Assembly: GCF_900141905.1 (NCBI RefSeq)
Contig: NZ_FQZF01000002.1
Location: 1-64,000, forward strand
DNA length: 64,000 bases
Reading direction: 5' to 3'
From: Muricoccus roseus
GTDB taxonomy: Bacteria > Pseudomonadota > Alphaproteobacteria > Acetobacterales > Acetobacteraceae
Numbering within the stretch: position 1 is the stretch's first letter; every line of letters begins with the position of its first letter. Positions 1-8,088 of the stretch are shown one piece after another. Under the pieces are notes generated by a model. That model ran no database searches. It worked only from the letters and a program-made list of their open reading frames with translations, and was not told the origin of the DNA. The position numbers and the translations under genes are program-made.

Positions 1-159
1 GCGACCGAGGACGTGGTCTGGCTGTTCCACCGCATGGGGGTGGAAACCGGGATCGACTGGAAGGGGCTGCTCGAGGCCGCGGACCTCGCGGCGGCCGTGC
101 CGGGTGGCACGCCGGGCGGGCGGCTGCGCGGCGTGCCGGCGGTGCGGCAGGCGGCCTGA
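1..159 (+). CDS. Hydroxymethylglutaryl-CoA lyase, C-terminal end (partial)
   Basis: The reading frame is open from base 1 to a TGA at 157-159 and gives the last 52 residues of a protein that starts outside the window. The segment ATEDVVWLFHRMGVETGIDW followed by a KGLLEAA helix matches the conserved C-terminal part of HMG-CoA lyases (ATED-x-V-x-x-L-x-x-G-x-x-TG). These enzymes cleave HMG-CoA to acetyl-CoA and acetoacetate in leucine and ketone-body breakdown. The catalytic barrel is not visible, so a related HMGL-family aldolase cannot be fully excluded. A copy of the dispersed hairpin repeat begins 7 bases after the stop. Confidence 0.8.
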   Translation, partial: ATEDVVWLFHRMGVETGIDWKGLLEAADLAAAVPGGTPGGRLRGVPAVRQAA

Positions 160-165
160 TCCGGG

Positions 166-409
166 GCTGATGGTCTGTCCCGGGGAGAGGAAGAAGGAAT
201 TCTTCCTCTCCCCGGACCCCTCACCTTCTTCTTTTTCTTCGAGTTGGAGTCATTCGGCTGACGGTGCGCCTCGGGTCATGGACCCGAGGCGACTGCAACG
301 GCAGGAAACGCACCCTGCAACCCGAGACCCCTTCGATCCGGGGCATCCACGGCAGTCAAACGGGGTTCCAAGGGCCTCAGGCCCTTGGCGGGTTGAGGGC
401 AGAGCCCTC
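166..409 (+). repeat. Dispersed hairpin-rich repeat, copy 1
   Basis: First of three related elements of about 245 bp. It holds four hairpins in order: GGGGAGAGGAAGAA / TTCTTCCTCTCCCC (182-195 with 200-213, loop GGAA), CGCCTCGGGTC / GACCCGAGGCG (267-277 with 281-291), CCAAGGGCCT / AGGCCCTTGG (368-377 with 379-388), and GAGGGC-AGA-GCCCTC near 395-409. It begins 7 bases after the HMG-CoA lyase stop, in the same orientation. Open frames cross it, but the stem-loop architecture and the frame differences between copies argue that it is not a gene. From 410 to 573 nothing was recognised apart from the ribosome-binding site of the permease. Confidence 0.9.
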
Positions 410-573
410 ACCGGCACCACCCAAGGCCCGGCACTCGCATATTTCTACACCGGAACGGCGTTACCGGGCTGCATCACCCACCCATCCGAATGTCCTTGCT
501 GCTGCCGAACGGCTTGGGGGGATGGCCGAGCTGGGACAGCATGCCTCCCCTGATTCCGCGAGGATGCCCCGGC

Positions 574-1905
574 ATGTCTTTCTTCCCCAGTTGGCCGCTC
601 GCGCGCGGCCCTGTTGTGCCTCCGGACGAGCGCCTGCCCTGGGGCACCACGGGGGTGCTGGGCATCCAGCACCTCGTCGCCATGTCCGGCTCCACCATCC
701 TCGGCCCGCTGCTGATGGGGTTCGATCCGAACCTGGCCATCCTGTTCTCCGGCATCGGCACGCTCATCTTCTTCCTGCTCGTGGGCGGGCGGGTGCCGAG
801 CTATCTTGGTTCGTCCTTCTCCTTCATCGCCGTGGTCATCGCCGTCACCGGCTATGCCGGTACGGGGCCGAACCCGAATATCGGCCCGGCGCTGGGCGGC
901 ATCATCGCCTGCGGCGCGCTCTATGCGGCCATTGGCGTGCTGGTGATGTTCACTGGCTCCAACTGGATCGAGCGGCTGATGCCCCCGGCCGTGACTGGCG
1001 CGGTGGGCGCCGCCATCGGGCTCAACCTCGCCCCCGTGGCGGTGAAGGGGATCGAGGGCACGGGTCCGCATGTGATCGTCGCGCTGGCGACGCTGATCGC
1101 CACGGCCTGCATTGCCGTCTATGCGCCGCTCGCCATCCGCCGCATCTCGATCCTGGCCGGAATCGCCTGCGGCTACGTGCTCTACCTCGTCATGGGCAAC
1201 ATCCTCGGCCTGCTGCCGCCCATCTCCTTCGCGGAGCTCTCCACGGCCCCCTGGATCGGCATGCCCAGCTTCCGCAGCCCGACCTTCGAGGCCGGCGCGA
1301 TGCTCCTGATCGCGCCGGTCGCCTTCATCCTGGTCGCGGAGAATCTCGGGCACATCAAGGCGATCGGCGCGATGACCGGCCGTAACCTTGACCCCTATAT
1401 CGGCCGCGGCTTCCTCGGCGACGGCATCGCCACCATGGTCTCCGGCGCCGGCGGCGGCACGGGCGTGACCACCTATGTCGAGAACATGGGCGTGATGGCC
1501 GTCACGCGCGTCTATTCCACCCTCATCTTCGTGGTGGCGGCCCTGGCCGCGATCGCGCTCGGCTTCTCGCCCAAGTTCGGCGCCTTGCTCCGCACCATTC
1601 CCGGCCCGGTGCTGGGCGGGCTGGCGGTGGTGGTCTTCGGGCTGATCGCCGCGGCGATGATCCGGCTTTGGGTGGATAACCGGGTGGACTTTTCCGACCC
1701 CCGCAACCTGCTGACGGTAGGGGCCTCCCTCGTCCTCGGCGCGGGCAACTTCACCGTGGCGATCGGCGGCTTCTCCATCGCTGGCATCGGCACGGCCACC
1801 ATCGCGGCCATCGGCCTCTACCAGCTCCTCGGCATCGGCCGGCGGGATCCGGTGGAGGTGGTGCATGGCCTCGGCGAGGGCGGCGGGGAACGTCCGCTGC
1901 ACTGA
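574..1905 (+). CDS. NCS2-family nucleobase permease, RutG-like
   Basis: Polytopic inner-membrane symporter of the nucleobase/ascorbate (NCS2) family, 443 residues, which imports uracil or xanthine-type bases. It resembles E. coli RutG along its whole length: VPPDERLPWG near residue 15, GGRVPSYLGSSFSF, NPNIGPALGG, the substrate-helix motif AENLGHIKA near residue 254, and GAGGGTGVTTYVENMGVMAVT-like sequence after it. The ATG at 574 is preferred over an in-frame start at 490 because the protein then aligns with RutG from its first residues and a GAGG lies about 10 bases upstream. No rut pyrimidine-degradation genes are nearby, so the substrate (uracil, thymine or xanthine) remains open. Confidence 0.88.
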   Translation: MSFFPSWPLARGPVVPPDERLPWGTTGVLGIQHLVAMSGSTILGPLLMGFDPNLAILFSGIGTLIFFLLVGGRVPSYLGSSFSFIAVVIAVTGYAGTGPNPNIGPALGGIIACGALYAAIGVLVMFTGSNWIERLMPPAVTGAVGAAIGLNLAPVAVKGIEGTGPHVIVALATLIATACIAVYAPLAIRRISILAGIACGYVLYLVMGNILGLLPPISFAELSTAPWIGMPSFRSPTFEAGAMLLIAPVAFILVAENLGHIKAIGAMTGRNLDPYIGRGFLGDGIATMVSGAGGGTGVTTYVENMGVMAVTRVYSTLIFVVAALAAIALGFSPKFGALLRTIPGPVLGGLAVVVFGLIAAAMIRLWVDNRVDFSDPRNLLTVGASLVLGAGNFTVAIGGFSIAGIGTATIAAIGLYQLLGIGRRDPVEVVHGLGEGGGERPLH

Positions 1906-1976
1906 GCGGGGTCTTCCGCCGGCCGGTCCCATCCCGGGGCCGGCCGGTTCCGCATGCAGCCCTCAGGATTCAGCCA

Positions 1977-2708
1977 TCAGGCGGCGGTCGGGCCGGAGAC
2001 CTTGTCGCGGTAGTTGCACCATTCCCGCGCGACGCAGCGCCAGCATTCCGGCCGGCGCGCCTTGCAGACATAGCGCCCGTGCAGGATCAGCCAGTGATGC
2101 GCGTCCCTCAGCAGCTCCGGCGGGCAGCGCTTCACCAGCGCGTCCTCCACCTCTCGCGGCGTGTCGCCGGGTGCAAGGCCTGTCCGGTTGCCCAGGCGGA
2201 AGATATGCGTGTCCACCGCCATGGTGTTCTCGCCGAAGGCCACGTTGAGCACGACATTGGCCGTCTTCCGGCCGACGCCGGGCAGAGCCTCCAGCGCCTC
2301 GCGGTCTCGCGGAACCTGGCCGCCATGCCGCTCCAGCAGCATCTGCGCGAGGGCGGCGACATTCTTCGCCTTGGCCTGCCAGAGCCCGATCCGCCGGATG
2401 TGCGGGGCGATGCCCTCCGCTCCCAGCGCGGCCATGGCCGCCGCATCCGGCGCCGCGGGGAACAGGGTTTCCGTCGCCTTGTTCACCGCCGCGTCCGTCG
2501 TCTGGGCGGAGAGCACGACGGCCACCAGCAGGGTGAAGGGGTTGCTGTAGTTCAGTTCGGGCTTCGGCTCCGGATTCGCCTCCGCCAGGGCCTGAATGAA
2601 GGAGGCGGCCTGGGCTGCCGACATGCGCCGGGCCCGCCGCGGCTCGCGCGCGGTGCCATGAAGGGCGGGGGGGGCTTTGCGGGGCAGGCGGCTCACGGCA
2701 TCGTCCAT
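1977..2708 (-). CDS. nth: Endonuclease III (DNA glycosylase/AP lyase)
   Basis: Base-excision repair enzyme that removes oxidised pyrimidines and nicks abasic sites. The helix-hairpin-helix ALPGVGRKTANVV carries the catalytic lysine (about Lys148), and VDTHIFR carries the catalytic aspartate (about Asp166). The 4Fe-4S cluster loop has four cysteines at about 215, 222, 225 and 231 with the C-x6-C-x2-C-x5-C spacing. At 243 residues it is longer than E. coli Nth (211), with a basic N-terminal extension. An internal ATG at residue 29 (MSAAQAA) is an alternative start. It diverges from the DUF2244 gene. Confidence 0.95.
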   Translation of the reverse strand: MDDAVSRLPRKAPPALHGTAREPRRARRMSAAQAASFIQALAEANPEPKPELNYSNPFTLLVAVVLSAQTTDAAVNKATETLFPAAPDAAAMAALGAEGIAPHIRRIGLWQAKAKNVAALAQMLLERHGGQVPRDREALEALPGVGRKTANVVLNVAFGENTMAVDTHIFRLGNRTGLAPGDTPREVEDALVKRCPPELLRDAHHWLILHGRYVCKARRPECWRCVAREWCNYRDKVSGPTAA

Positions 2709-2764
2709 AGCGCGGCTCCGCTTTTTCCGCGAAATCTCACCGCCCCGCCCTATCTTCCCCAGTG

Positions 2765-3274
2765 ATGAGCACGGCGCCCGACACTCCCCTTTTCGAGGCC
2801 CTGACCACGCCGCACCAGTCCGGCAGCCAGGCCGGGCTGCGCATCATCGCCGGCCTGGTCACGGCGGGCTCGGCGGGGCTCACCGCGCTGTTCTGGTCGC
2901 TGGGGGCCTGGCCGGTGGCGGGGTTCATGGGCGGGGAGGTGGTGCTGGTGATCGGGCTGCTGCGGGCCCACCGTCGCTGGTCCGCCCGGATCGCGGAGCG
3001 CATCACCCTGGCTGGTGGCCGGGTTCACGTGGCCCGCACGGACCGCCGCGGCCGCCGGGAGAGCATCGACCTGGACGCCTATTGGGCCCGCATCGCCCTC
3101 ACGCCCCGTCCGGGGCGGGTGAGTGAGCTCCGGCTGGCCGCGCGGGGCCGCTCGGTGGAGATCGGCCGGTTCCTGGCGGAAGAGGAGAAGGCGGACCTCG
3201 CCGAAGCCCTGGGCGAGGCGCTGCGTCGTTATCGGAACCCGATTTTCGATAATCCCCAGACCAGGGAGGCCTGA
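2765..3274 (+). CDS. DUF2244 domain membrane protein
   Basis: A 169-residue protein of the DUF2244 family, a small alphaproteobacterial family of unknown function. Two hydrophobic segments (about residues 24-42 and 46-62) are followed by a soluble part with RVHVARTDRRGRRESIDLDAYWARI and a C-terminal helix with EEEKADLAEALGEAL, which is typical of the family. The ATG at 2765 is chosen over the overlapping GTG at 2762. The gene diverges from nth with a short shared promoter region and converges on the XRE regulator, whose stop lies three bases beyond its own. Confidence 0.8.
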   Translation: MSTAPDTPLFEALTTPHQSGSQAGLRIIAGLVTAGSAGLTALFWSLGAWPVAGFMGGEVVLVIGLLRAHRRWSARIAERITLAGGRVHVARTDRRGRRESIDLDAYWARIALTPRPGRVSELRLAARGRSVEIGRFLAEEEKADLAEALGEALRRYRNPIFDNPQTREA

Positions 3275-3277
3275 CCT

Positions 3278-3754
3278 CTACTCCGCCGGGGCCAGGCTCT
3301 TGATCAGGTCGAAGACCCGCTTGCGCACCGCCGGCTCCGTGATGCGGTAATAGGCCCGCACCAGCTCCAGCGTCTCGCGCTTGTGAAGCGTGTCGTCCTC
3401 AAAGCCTTCCTGCGACTCGGCGAAGCCGGCGAGGCGCGAGCGGAAGCCGGAGGCGATCCCGCCCATGCTGTCCGGCATGTCGTCGAAGAAGAAGCCGATC
3501 GGCACGTCGAGCACGCGGGCGAGATCAAAAAGCCGGCTCGCACCGATTCGATTCACCCCGCGCTCGTATTTCTGGACCTGCTGGAAGGTGAGGCCGAGGG
3601 CCTCTCCCAGCTTCTCCTGGCTCATGCCCAGGAGAGTGCGACGCAGGCGCACGCGGCTACCCACATGCACATCGATGGGGCTGGGCCGGTGCTCGCCGGG
3701 GCTGGGCCGGGGCTCGCCGCGTTCGGTCCGCTCAAGCGCCTCCTCGCTCGACAT
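3278..3754 (-). CDS. XRE-family helix-turn-helix regulator
   Basis: Transcription factor of 158 residues. A Cro/C1-type HTH spans about residues 32-90 (VGSRVRLRRTLLGMSQEKLG, then LTFQQVQKYERGVNRI). A C-terminal helix ends in RKRVFDLIKSLAPAE, the form seen in the XRE gene that follows lnt in many alphaproteobacteria. The ATG at 3754 is chosen because AAGGAG lies 9 bases upstream, and the 26 extra residues from 3832 do not resemble the family. Its target is unknown. In many relatives metK and trmB follow this gene; here DUF2244 and nth do instead. Confidence 0.88.
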   Translation of the reverse strand: MSSEEALERTERGEPRPSPGEHRPSPIDVHVGSRVRLRRTLLGMSQEKLGEALGLTFQQVQKYERGVNRIGASRLFDLARVLDVPIGFFFDDMPDSMGGIASGFRSRLAGFAESQEGFEDDTLHKRETLELVRAYYRITEPAVRKRVFDLIKSLAPAE

Positions 3755-3952
3755 TTGGCGCCACTCCTTCGTCTCGATAAGGCAGGGGAGCGGCGCACGT
3801 CCTGCACACCATGAGCACGTGGCAAACCACATGCATCACAGATCCCTGCAACGGTGTTGCTAACTTGGTGGTACGCTAACGTATTGTCAACTCTTTCGAA
3901 GATTCTAATTAAATGGACATAACAACTTCGTTAGGTTGTGACCGGGAAAGAT
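3755..3952 (-). promoter_or_regulatory. AT-rich promoter region of the XRE gene
   Basis: This 198-base interval between lnt and the XRE gene is clearly richer in A and T than its surroundings (about 3840-3950). Two direct GCTAAC hexamers lie at 3859-3864 and 3875-3880, 16 bases apart, and could be an autoregulatory operator. The interval suggests the XRE gene has its own promoter rather than only reading through from lnt. No exact -35/-10 pair is claimed. Confidence 0.45.
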
Positions 3953-5488
3953 TTACCCGCCCCTCATACCGCGCCGCGATGTGCCCGCCCATCCCCCAAG
4001 CAAGGCGAGTGCCGCGAGAACGGCGGGTATGACGGGCCCCAGCCGCGCGAAAGGCGTCGGCGACCCCGCGGCGGGGAGAGGGGACAGGGCGATTCCGGTC
4101 TCGCCCAGCGGCAGGCGGGCGATCTCCCGGCCCCGCGAATCGAAGCTGGCGGAAATGCCGGTCTGCGCGGCCCGCGCCAGTGGGAGGCCCTCCTCCACAG
4201 CCCGCAGCCGCGCCGCCGCCAGGTGCTGGTGCGGCCCGGCCGAGATGCCGAACCAGGCGTCGTTGGTGATGTTGAGCAGCCAGCCCGGCCGCTCCGCCCC
4301 CACCACCGCGCCGGGGAAGATCACCTCGTAGCAGATCAGCGGCCCTGCCGGAGGCAGGCCGGGCAGGGGCAGGGCCACCGGGCCGGGGCCTGCGCCGAAA
4401 TCCACCCCACCCCGGATCACCCGGATCGGCAGCAGGCCGGAGAGCGGCATGTACTCGCCGAAGGGCACGAGATGCGCCTTGTCATAGACCGCCGCCACCT
4501 GCGCATCCGGCCCCATGGCGACCAGGCTGTTGAACAGCTTCGTCGGCCGGCGGTCCGGGCCCCATTCGGCGCGCACCGTCCCGGCCAGCAGCAGCCCGTC
4601 CAGCGGGAGGGCAGAGGCGGCGATCCGCCGCGCCTCCGGGTCATCAGCGAGCAGGAAGGGGCTGGCCGTCTCCGGCCAGATGACCACGGGGCGGGTCCCC
4701 GGCGCCTCCTGCGCCGCGGCCTCCACCCCCTGGCGGCTCAGCTCGAGGTAGCGGCGGAAGATCGGCCAGCGCTGTTCCTCCCGCCACTTGGCCTCCTGCG
4801 CGACATTGCCCTGGACGAGGATGAGGGTGACGGGCAGGGGGGCCGGCTCGGCCGGCCACAACCGCGCCACGCCGAGGCCTGCGAAGACGACGACCGCCGC
4901 GAGGCCGCCGGCCATGGCGCGCCGCCCGAGCAGCGGGGTGCAGGCCAGCAGCACCGTGACCAGGGAAAGCCCCTGCGCCCCGATCCAGGCCGCGCTCTGC
5001 ACGGGAAGCGCCGCGAAGGCCCAGACGGAGCCCAGCAGGTTCCAGGGAAAGCCCGTGAAGGCCCAGCCGCGCACGAATTCGGCCAGCACCCAGCCGCCGG
5101 CCAGCACCAGCACCCGCGGCCAGCCCGGCCGCGCCTTCCAGGCCAGGACGGCGGGGATGACGTGATAGATGCCCATCCAGAGGGCAAGCAGCGGCACGGC
5201 CAGAGGCACCAGCCACCAGAGGCGCTCCGCCTCGGTCAGGATGGAATAGGTGATCCAGTAGAGGCCGACGACATGGTGGCCCCAGCCGAAGGCCCAGCCG
5301 AGCAGGGCCGCCCGTTTCCAACTGCCCGCACGGCCGAGCAGCACCAGCAGCCCGGGCAGGGCCACGAGCAGGAGCGGAATGGCGAAGAGGGGCGGCATGG
5401 CCAGGGCCGCCAGCCCCCCCAGGCCGAAGGCGGTGACGAGCGCGCGCCAGCCGGCGCGCGATTCCAGGTGCCGGATCAGGCGCTGCAC
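3953..5488 (-). CDS. lnt: Apolipoprotein N-acyltransferase
   Basis: Inner-membrane enzyme that adds the third acyl chain to the N-terminal cysteine of lipoproteins. The first 210 residues or so hold several hydrophobic helices, followed by a carbon-nitrogen hydrolase domain. The catalytic triad is visible as Glu273 (IWPETASPF), Lys337 (YDKAHLVPFGEY) and Cys386 (ICYEVIFPG). The segment NITNDAWFG and a terminal membrane helix complete the family pattern. At 511 residues its length is normal. It follows corC by 11 bases in the minus-strand operon. Confidence 0.96.
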   Translation of the reverse strand: MQRLIRHLESRAGWRALVTAFGLGGLAALAMPPLFAIPLLLVALPGLLVLLGRAGSWKRAALLGWAFGWGHHVVGLYWITYSILTEAERLWWLVPLAVPLLALWMGIYHVIPAVLAWKARPGWPRVLVLAGGWVLAEFVRGWAFTGFPWNLLGSVWAFAALPVQSAAWIGAQGLSLVTVLLACTPLLGRRAMAGGLAAVVVFAGLGVARLWPAEPAPLPVTLILVQGNVAQEAKWREEQRWPIFRRYLELSRQGVEAAAQEAPGTRPVVIWPETASPFLLADDPEARRIAASALPLDGLLLAGTVRAEWGPDRRPTKLFNSLVAMGPDAQVAAVYDKAHLVPFGEYMPLSGLLPIRVIRGGVDFGAGPGPVALPLPGLPPAGPLICYEVIFPGAVVGAERPGWLLNITNDAWFGISAGPHQHLAAARLRAVEEGLPLARAAQTGISASFDSRGREIARLPLGETGIALSPLPAAGSPTPFARLGPVIPAVLAALALLGGWAGTSRRGMRGG

Positions 5489-5499
5489 GGGACCTCTTT

Positions 5500-6441
5500 C
5501 TACTCCGCGGCCTGGGAGGCGGCAGTCGCGCCGGCATGGCCGGGTCCGGGCAGCTCGACCGCCGGGGAGGCCGGCGCGGGGCGCCGCACTCGAACCCGCC
5601 GGATGCGCCGGGGATCGCTCTCCAGCACCCGGAACTCCAGCCCGGAGGAATGGGACACCAGCTCCCCCCGCGCCGGCACGCGGCCGGCCAGGGTGAAGAC
5701 GAGGCCGCCCACCGTGTCGATGTCCTGGTGCCGTTCCTCGGTGGTCAGCACCTCGCCCATCCGCGCCTCGAAATCCTCGATCTTCATCCGGGCGTCCAGG
5801 TCCAGGCTGCCATCGGGGCGCTCGGTGAGCTGGGGCGCCGCCTCCTCGTCATGCTCGTCCGAGATGTCGCCGACGATCGTCTCCACCAAGTCCTCGATCG
5901 TCACCAGCCCGTCGATCCCGCCATACTCGTCCACGACCAGGGCCATGTGGGTGCGGCCCTCGCGCATCTGCAGCAGCAGGTCCAGCACCGGCACCTGGGG
6001 CACCACGAAGAGCAGGGGGCGCAGCACGGCTTCCAGCGAGAAGGGCTCCGCCTCCCGCCCCACCGCCGCGAAGACGTCCTTGATGTGCACCATGCCCCGG
6101 ATGTCATCCAGGTTCTCCCGGTAGACGGGGAAGCGGCTGTGGCCCTCGCGCTGGATGAGCTGGATGGACTCCTGCAGGGTCAGGTCACAGGGCATGGCGA
6201 TGATGTCGGCGCGGGGGATCATGACATCCACCGCGGTCTTGTTCCGGAGCTTCAGGACGTTGCCGAGGATGACGCGCTCATTGGCATCCAGCGCGTCCGC
6301 CTCCGGCTCCGCGCCCTCCTCGCCCTCGCCCTCGACCAGCGCCTCCACCTGGTCGCGGACGCTTTCGGCCTCGCGCCGGCGCAGCAGGCCCTGGAATTTC
6401 CAGAGAAGGCTGTTGCGGTCTTGTCCGTGGCGCTCGCTCAC
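5500..6441 (-). CDS. corC: CorC/HlyC-type CBS-domain protein
   Basis: Cytoplasmic CBS-pair protein of 313 residues. The CBS pair is at about residues 70-195 (VMIPRADIIAM, SRFPVYRENLDDIRGMVHIK, MALVVDEYGGIDGLVTIEDL). A CorC_HlyC (transporter-associated) domain follows at about 205-295. It lacks the membrane DUF21 domain of longer relatives, as in E. coli CorC/YbeX, which is linked to magnesium/cobalt handling and to ribosome biology. Its start overlaps the ybeY stop by 4 bases, in the conserved phoH-ybeY-corC-lnt order. Confidence 0.92.
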   Translation of the reverse strand: MSERHGQDRNSLLWKFQGLLRRREAESVRDQVEALVEGEGEEGAEPEADALDANERVILGNVLKLRNKTAVDVMIPRADIIAMPCDLTLQESIQLIQREGHSRFPVYRENLDDIRGMVHIKDVFAAVGREAEPFSLEAVLRPLLFVVPQVPVLDLLLQMREGRTHMALVVDEYGGIDGLVTIEDLVETIVGDISDEHDEEAAPQLTERPDGSLDLDARMKIEDFEARMGEVLTTEERHQDIDTVGGLVFTLAGRVPARGELVSHSSGLEFRVLESDPRRIRRVRVRRPAPASPAVELPGPGHAGATAASQAAE

Positions 6442-6995
6442 GCGACCCCCCTCCAGGGATTGGGCAGGGCGAGCCGGCGCATGATCCGGGCCTCCGCCCG
6501 CTCCATCCGCCGCGCCTCGCCGGCGCGCAGATGGTCATGGCCGAGCAGGTGCAGCACCCCATGGGCCACGAGATGCGAGAGATGCGCCATCACGCTTCGG
6601 CCAGCGGCCCGCGCCTCGCGCCGGACCACGCCCAGCGCCACCGCCACGTCGCCGGGCAGGCCGGGATGGAGCGGCGGGAAGGAGAGGACGTTGGTGGGCT
6701 TCACCTTGCCGCGGTGGTCGCCGTTCAGGCGCTTCACCTGGAGGTCCCCGGTCAGCAGCACCGTGACGGCCCCGCCGGTCTCGGCTTCGGCGAAGGCGGC
6801 GGCCGCGGCGCGGCGCACGACCTCCTCCACCCGTGGCACGGCGGACCGCCAGGCCGGGTCCTCCAGCACCACTTCGATGTCGCATTCCCACCCGTCGAAA
6901 TCGCCGGGTGGTTCATGGTTCAGCCCGGCGGCCCCGCCGCCGGTGCTGCGATGTGAAGGCCCGGTGAGGTGATCACCGGGCGGGCGACTGCCCAC
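6438..6995 (-). CDS. ybeY: Endoribonuclease YbeY (rRNA maturation factor)
   Basis: Single-domain metallo-RNase required for 16S rRNA 3' end maturation and ribosome quality control. The zinc motif [11 protein letters not shown] (about His145, His149, His155) is intact, as is the preceding [11 protein letters not shown] segment. The start is uncertain. The family-like sequence begins near [18 protein letters not shown] without an in-frame ATG, so the GTG at 6995, just past the phoH stop, is used here; a CTG start near 6922 is possible. A strong hairpin (6959-6981) lies inside the extra N-terminal stretch, which supports a later start. Confidence 0.85.
   Translation of the reverse strand: MGSRPPGDHLTGPSHRSTGGGAAGLNHEPPGDFDGWECDIEVVLEDPAWRSAVPRVEEVVRRAAAAAFAEAETGGAVTVLLTGDLQVKRLNGDHRGKVKPTNVLSFPPLHPGLPGDVAVALGVVRREARAAGRSVMAHLSHLVAHGVLHLLGHDHLRAGEARRMERAEARIMRRLALPNPWRGVA
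6959..6981 (-). other. Hairpin between phoH and ybeY
   Basis: GCCCGGTGA (6959-6967) pairs perfectly with TCACCGGGC (6973-6981) across a 5-base loop. It sits between the phoH stop and the first YbeY-like residues. If ybeY starts after it, it is an intergenic mRNA stem that could control ybeY translation or processing. If the GTG at 6995 is used, it lies within the coding sequence. Confidence 0.55.
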
Positions 6996-7002
6996 CTCTT
7001 GC

Positions 7003-8088
7003 CTACTCCCTGATCTTCCCGCGCATGGGGCGCCCATCGGACTGGCCCCCGGCCGCGGCTTCCGCCCGGCCATAAGCCTGGACGATCCGCCCGACCAGGG
7101 GATGCCTTACCACATCCGCCTCGGCGAAGCGCGTGATCCCGATCCCGTCCACCCCATCGAGGATGGAGAGCGCCTCCACCAGGCCGGATTTCTGCCCGGG
7201 GGGCAGGTCCACCTGGGTGGGGTCGCCCGTGATCACCATCCGCGCGCCCTCGCCCATGCGGGTGAGGAACATCTTCATCTGGGCGGGCGTGGTGTTCTGC
7301 GCCTCGTCCAGGATGGCGTAGGAATGGGCCAGGGTGCGGCCGCGCATGAAGGCCAGCGGCGCGATCTCGATCTCGCCGGAGACGATGCGGCGGGCCACCT
7401 GGTCGGCCGGCATCATGTCGTGCAGCGCGTCGTAGAGCGGGCGGAGATAGGGATCGACCTTCTCCTTCATGTCGCCGGGCAGGAAGCCCAGGCGCTCGCC
7501 GGCCTCCACCGCGGGGCGGGAGAGGATGATCCGGTCCACCCGGCCCGCCATCAGCAGGGCCACGCCCTGGGCGACCGCGAGATAGGTCTTGCCCGTGCCC
7601 GCCGGGCCGACGCCGAAGACCATTTCCTGCTGCTGCAGCATGTCCATGTAGGACGCCTGCGTGCGGCTGCGGGGCGCGATCGCTCCCTTGCGGGTGCGGA
7701 TGGCCGGCATGTCGGCCAGCGGCAGGCGCGGGTCCTCCGCCGGGCCGTCGGCCATGCGCAGCGCGGCTTCAACCTCCGCCATGCCTGTCGCGTCTCCTCT
7801 CTCCAGCCGTTGCCACAGCGCGCGCAGCACCGATTCGGCCAGGCCGGTTGCCTCGGCGCCGCCGCTGATCGTCGCGCGGTTCCCGCGCGAGCTGATCCGA
7901 ACCCCCAATCGCTGCTCGATCCGCGACAGGTGCCGGTCGTGCTCCCCATAGAGCATCGGCAACAGGGCGTTGTCGTCGAAGCTCAGGGTCACACTTCGCT
8001 GGGCATCCGGCTGGAAGCCGGAACGCACCACCGAACGGGGATCGGGCCGGAGGGCGATACCTCCGGCGGGGGCGGCGATCTGGGTCAA
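7003..8088 (-). CDS. phoH: PhoH-family ATPase (PhoH/PhoL)
   Basis: Cytoplasmic P-loop ATPase of 361 residues, related to superfamily 1 helicases and linked to RNA metabolism with YbeY. A KH-like N-terminal region (about residues 33-95) precedes Walker A GPAGTGKT at 161-168. Walker B DEAQN is at 261-265 and the [11 protein letters not shown] motif follows. The start codon overlaps the miaB stop (bases 8085-8088), so translation is probably coupled. The miaB-phoH-ybeY order is conserved widely in proteobacteria. Confidence 0.95.
   Translation of the reverse strand: MTQIAAPAGGIALRPDPRSVVRSGFQPDAQRSVTLSFDDNALLPMLYGEHDRHLSRIEQRLGVRISSRGNRATISGGAEATGLAESVLRALWQRLERGDATGMAEVEAALRMADGPAEDPRLPLADMPAIRTRKGAIAPRSRTQASYMDMLQQQEMVFGVGPAGTGKTYLAVAQGVALLMAGRVDRIILSRPAVEAGERLGFLPGDMKEKVDPYLRPLYDALHDMMPADQVARRIVSGEIEIAPLAFMRGRTLAHSYAILDEAQNTTPAQMKMFLTRMGEGARMVITGDPTQVDLPPGQKSGLVEALSILDGVDGIGITRFAEADVVRHPLVGRIVQAYGRAEAAAGGQSDGRPMRGKIRE

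Noticed and set aside
104-553. An open frame through repeat copy 1 (and similar frames in copies 2 and 3) that could be read as a small conserved protein
   Set aside because: The shared sequence is explained by hairpin stems; the reading frame shifts between copies and no ribosome-binding site or known motif supports translation.
445-1932. Long open frame antisense to the nucleobase permease
   Set aside because: It mirrors the permease codons in a very GC-rich genome, is rich in Arg/Gly/Ala/His, and shows no family motif.
3938-6124. A 728-residue open frame antisense to lnt and corC
   Set aside because: Both opposite genes have intact catalytic residues and normal lengths; the antisense product has low-complexity composition.
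6438-7073. ybeY starting with the ATG at 7073 inside phoH
   Set aside because: The added 26 residues overlap phoH by about 70 bases and do not resemble any YbeY N-terminus.
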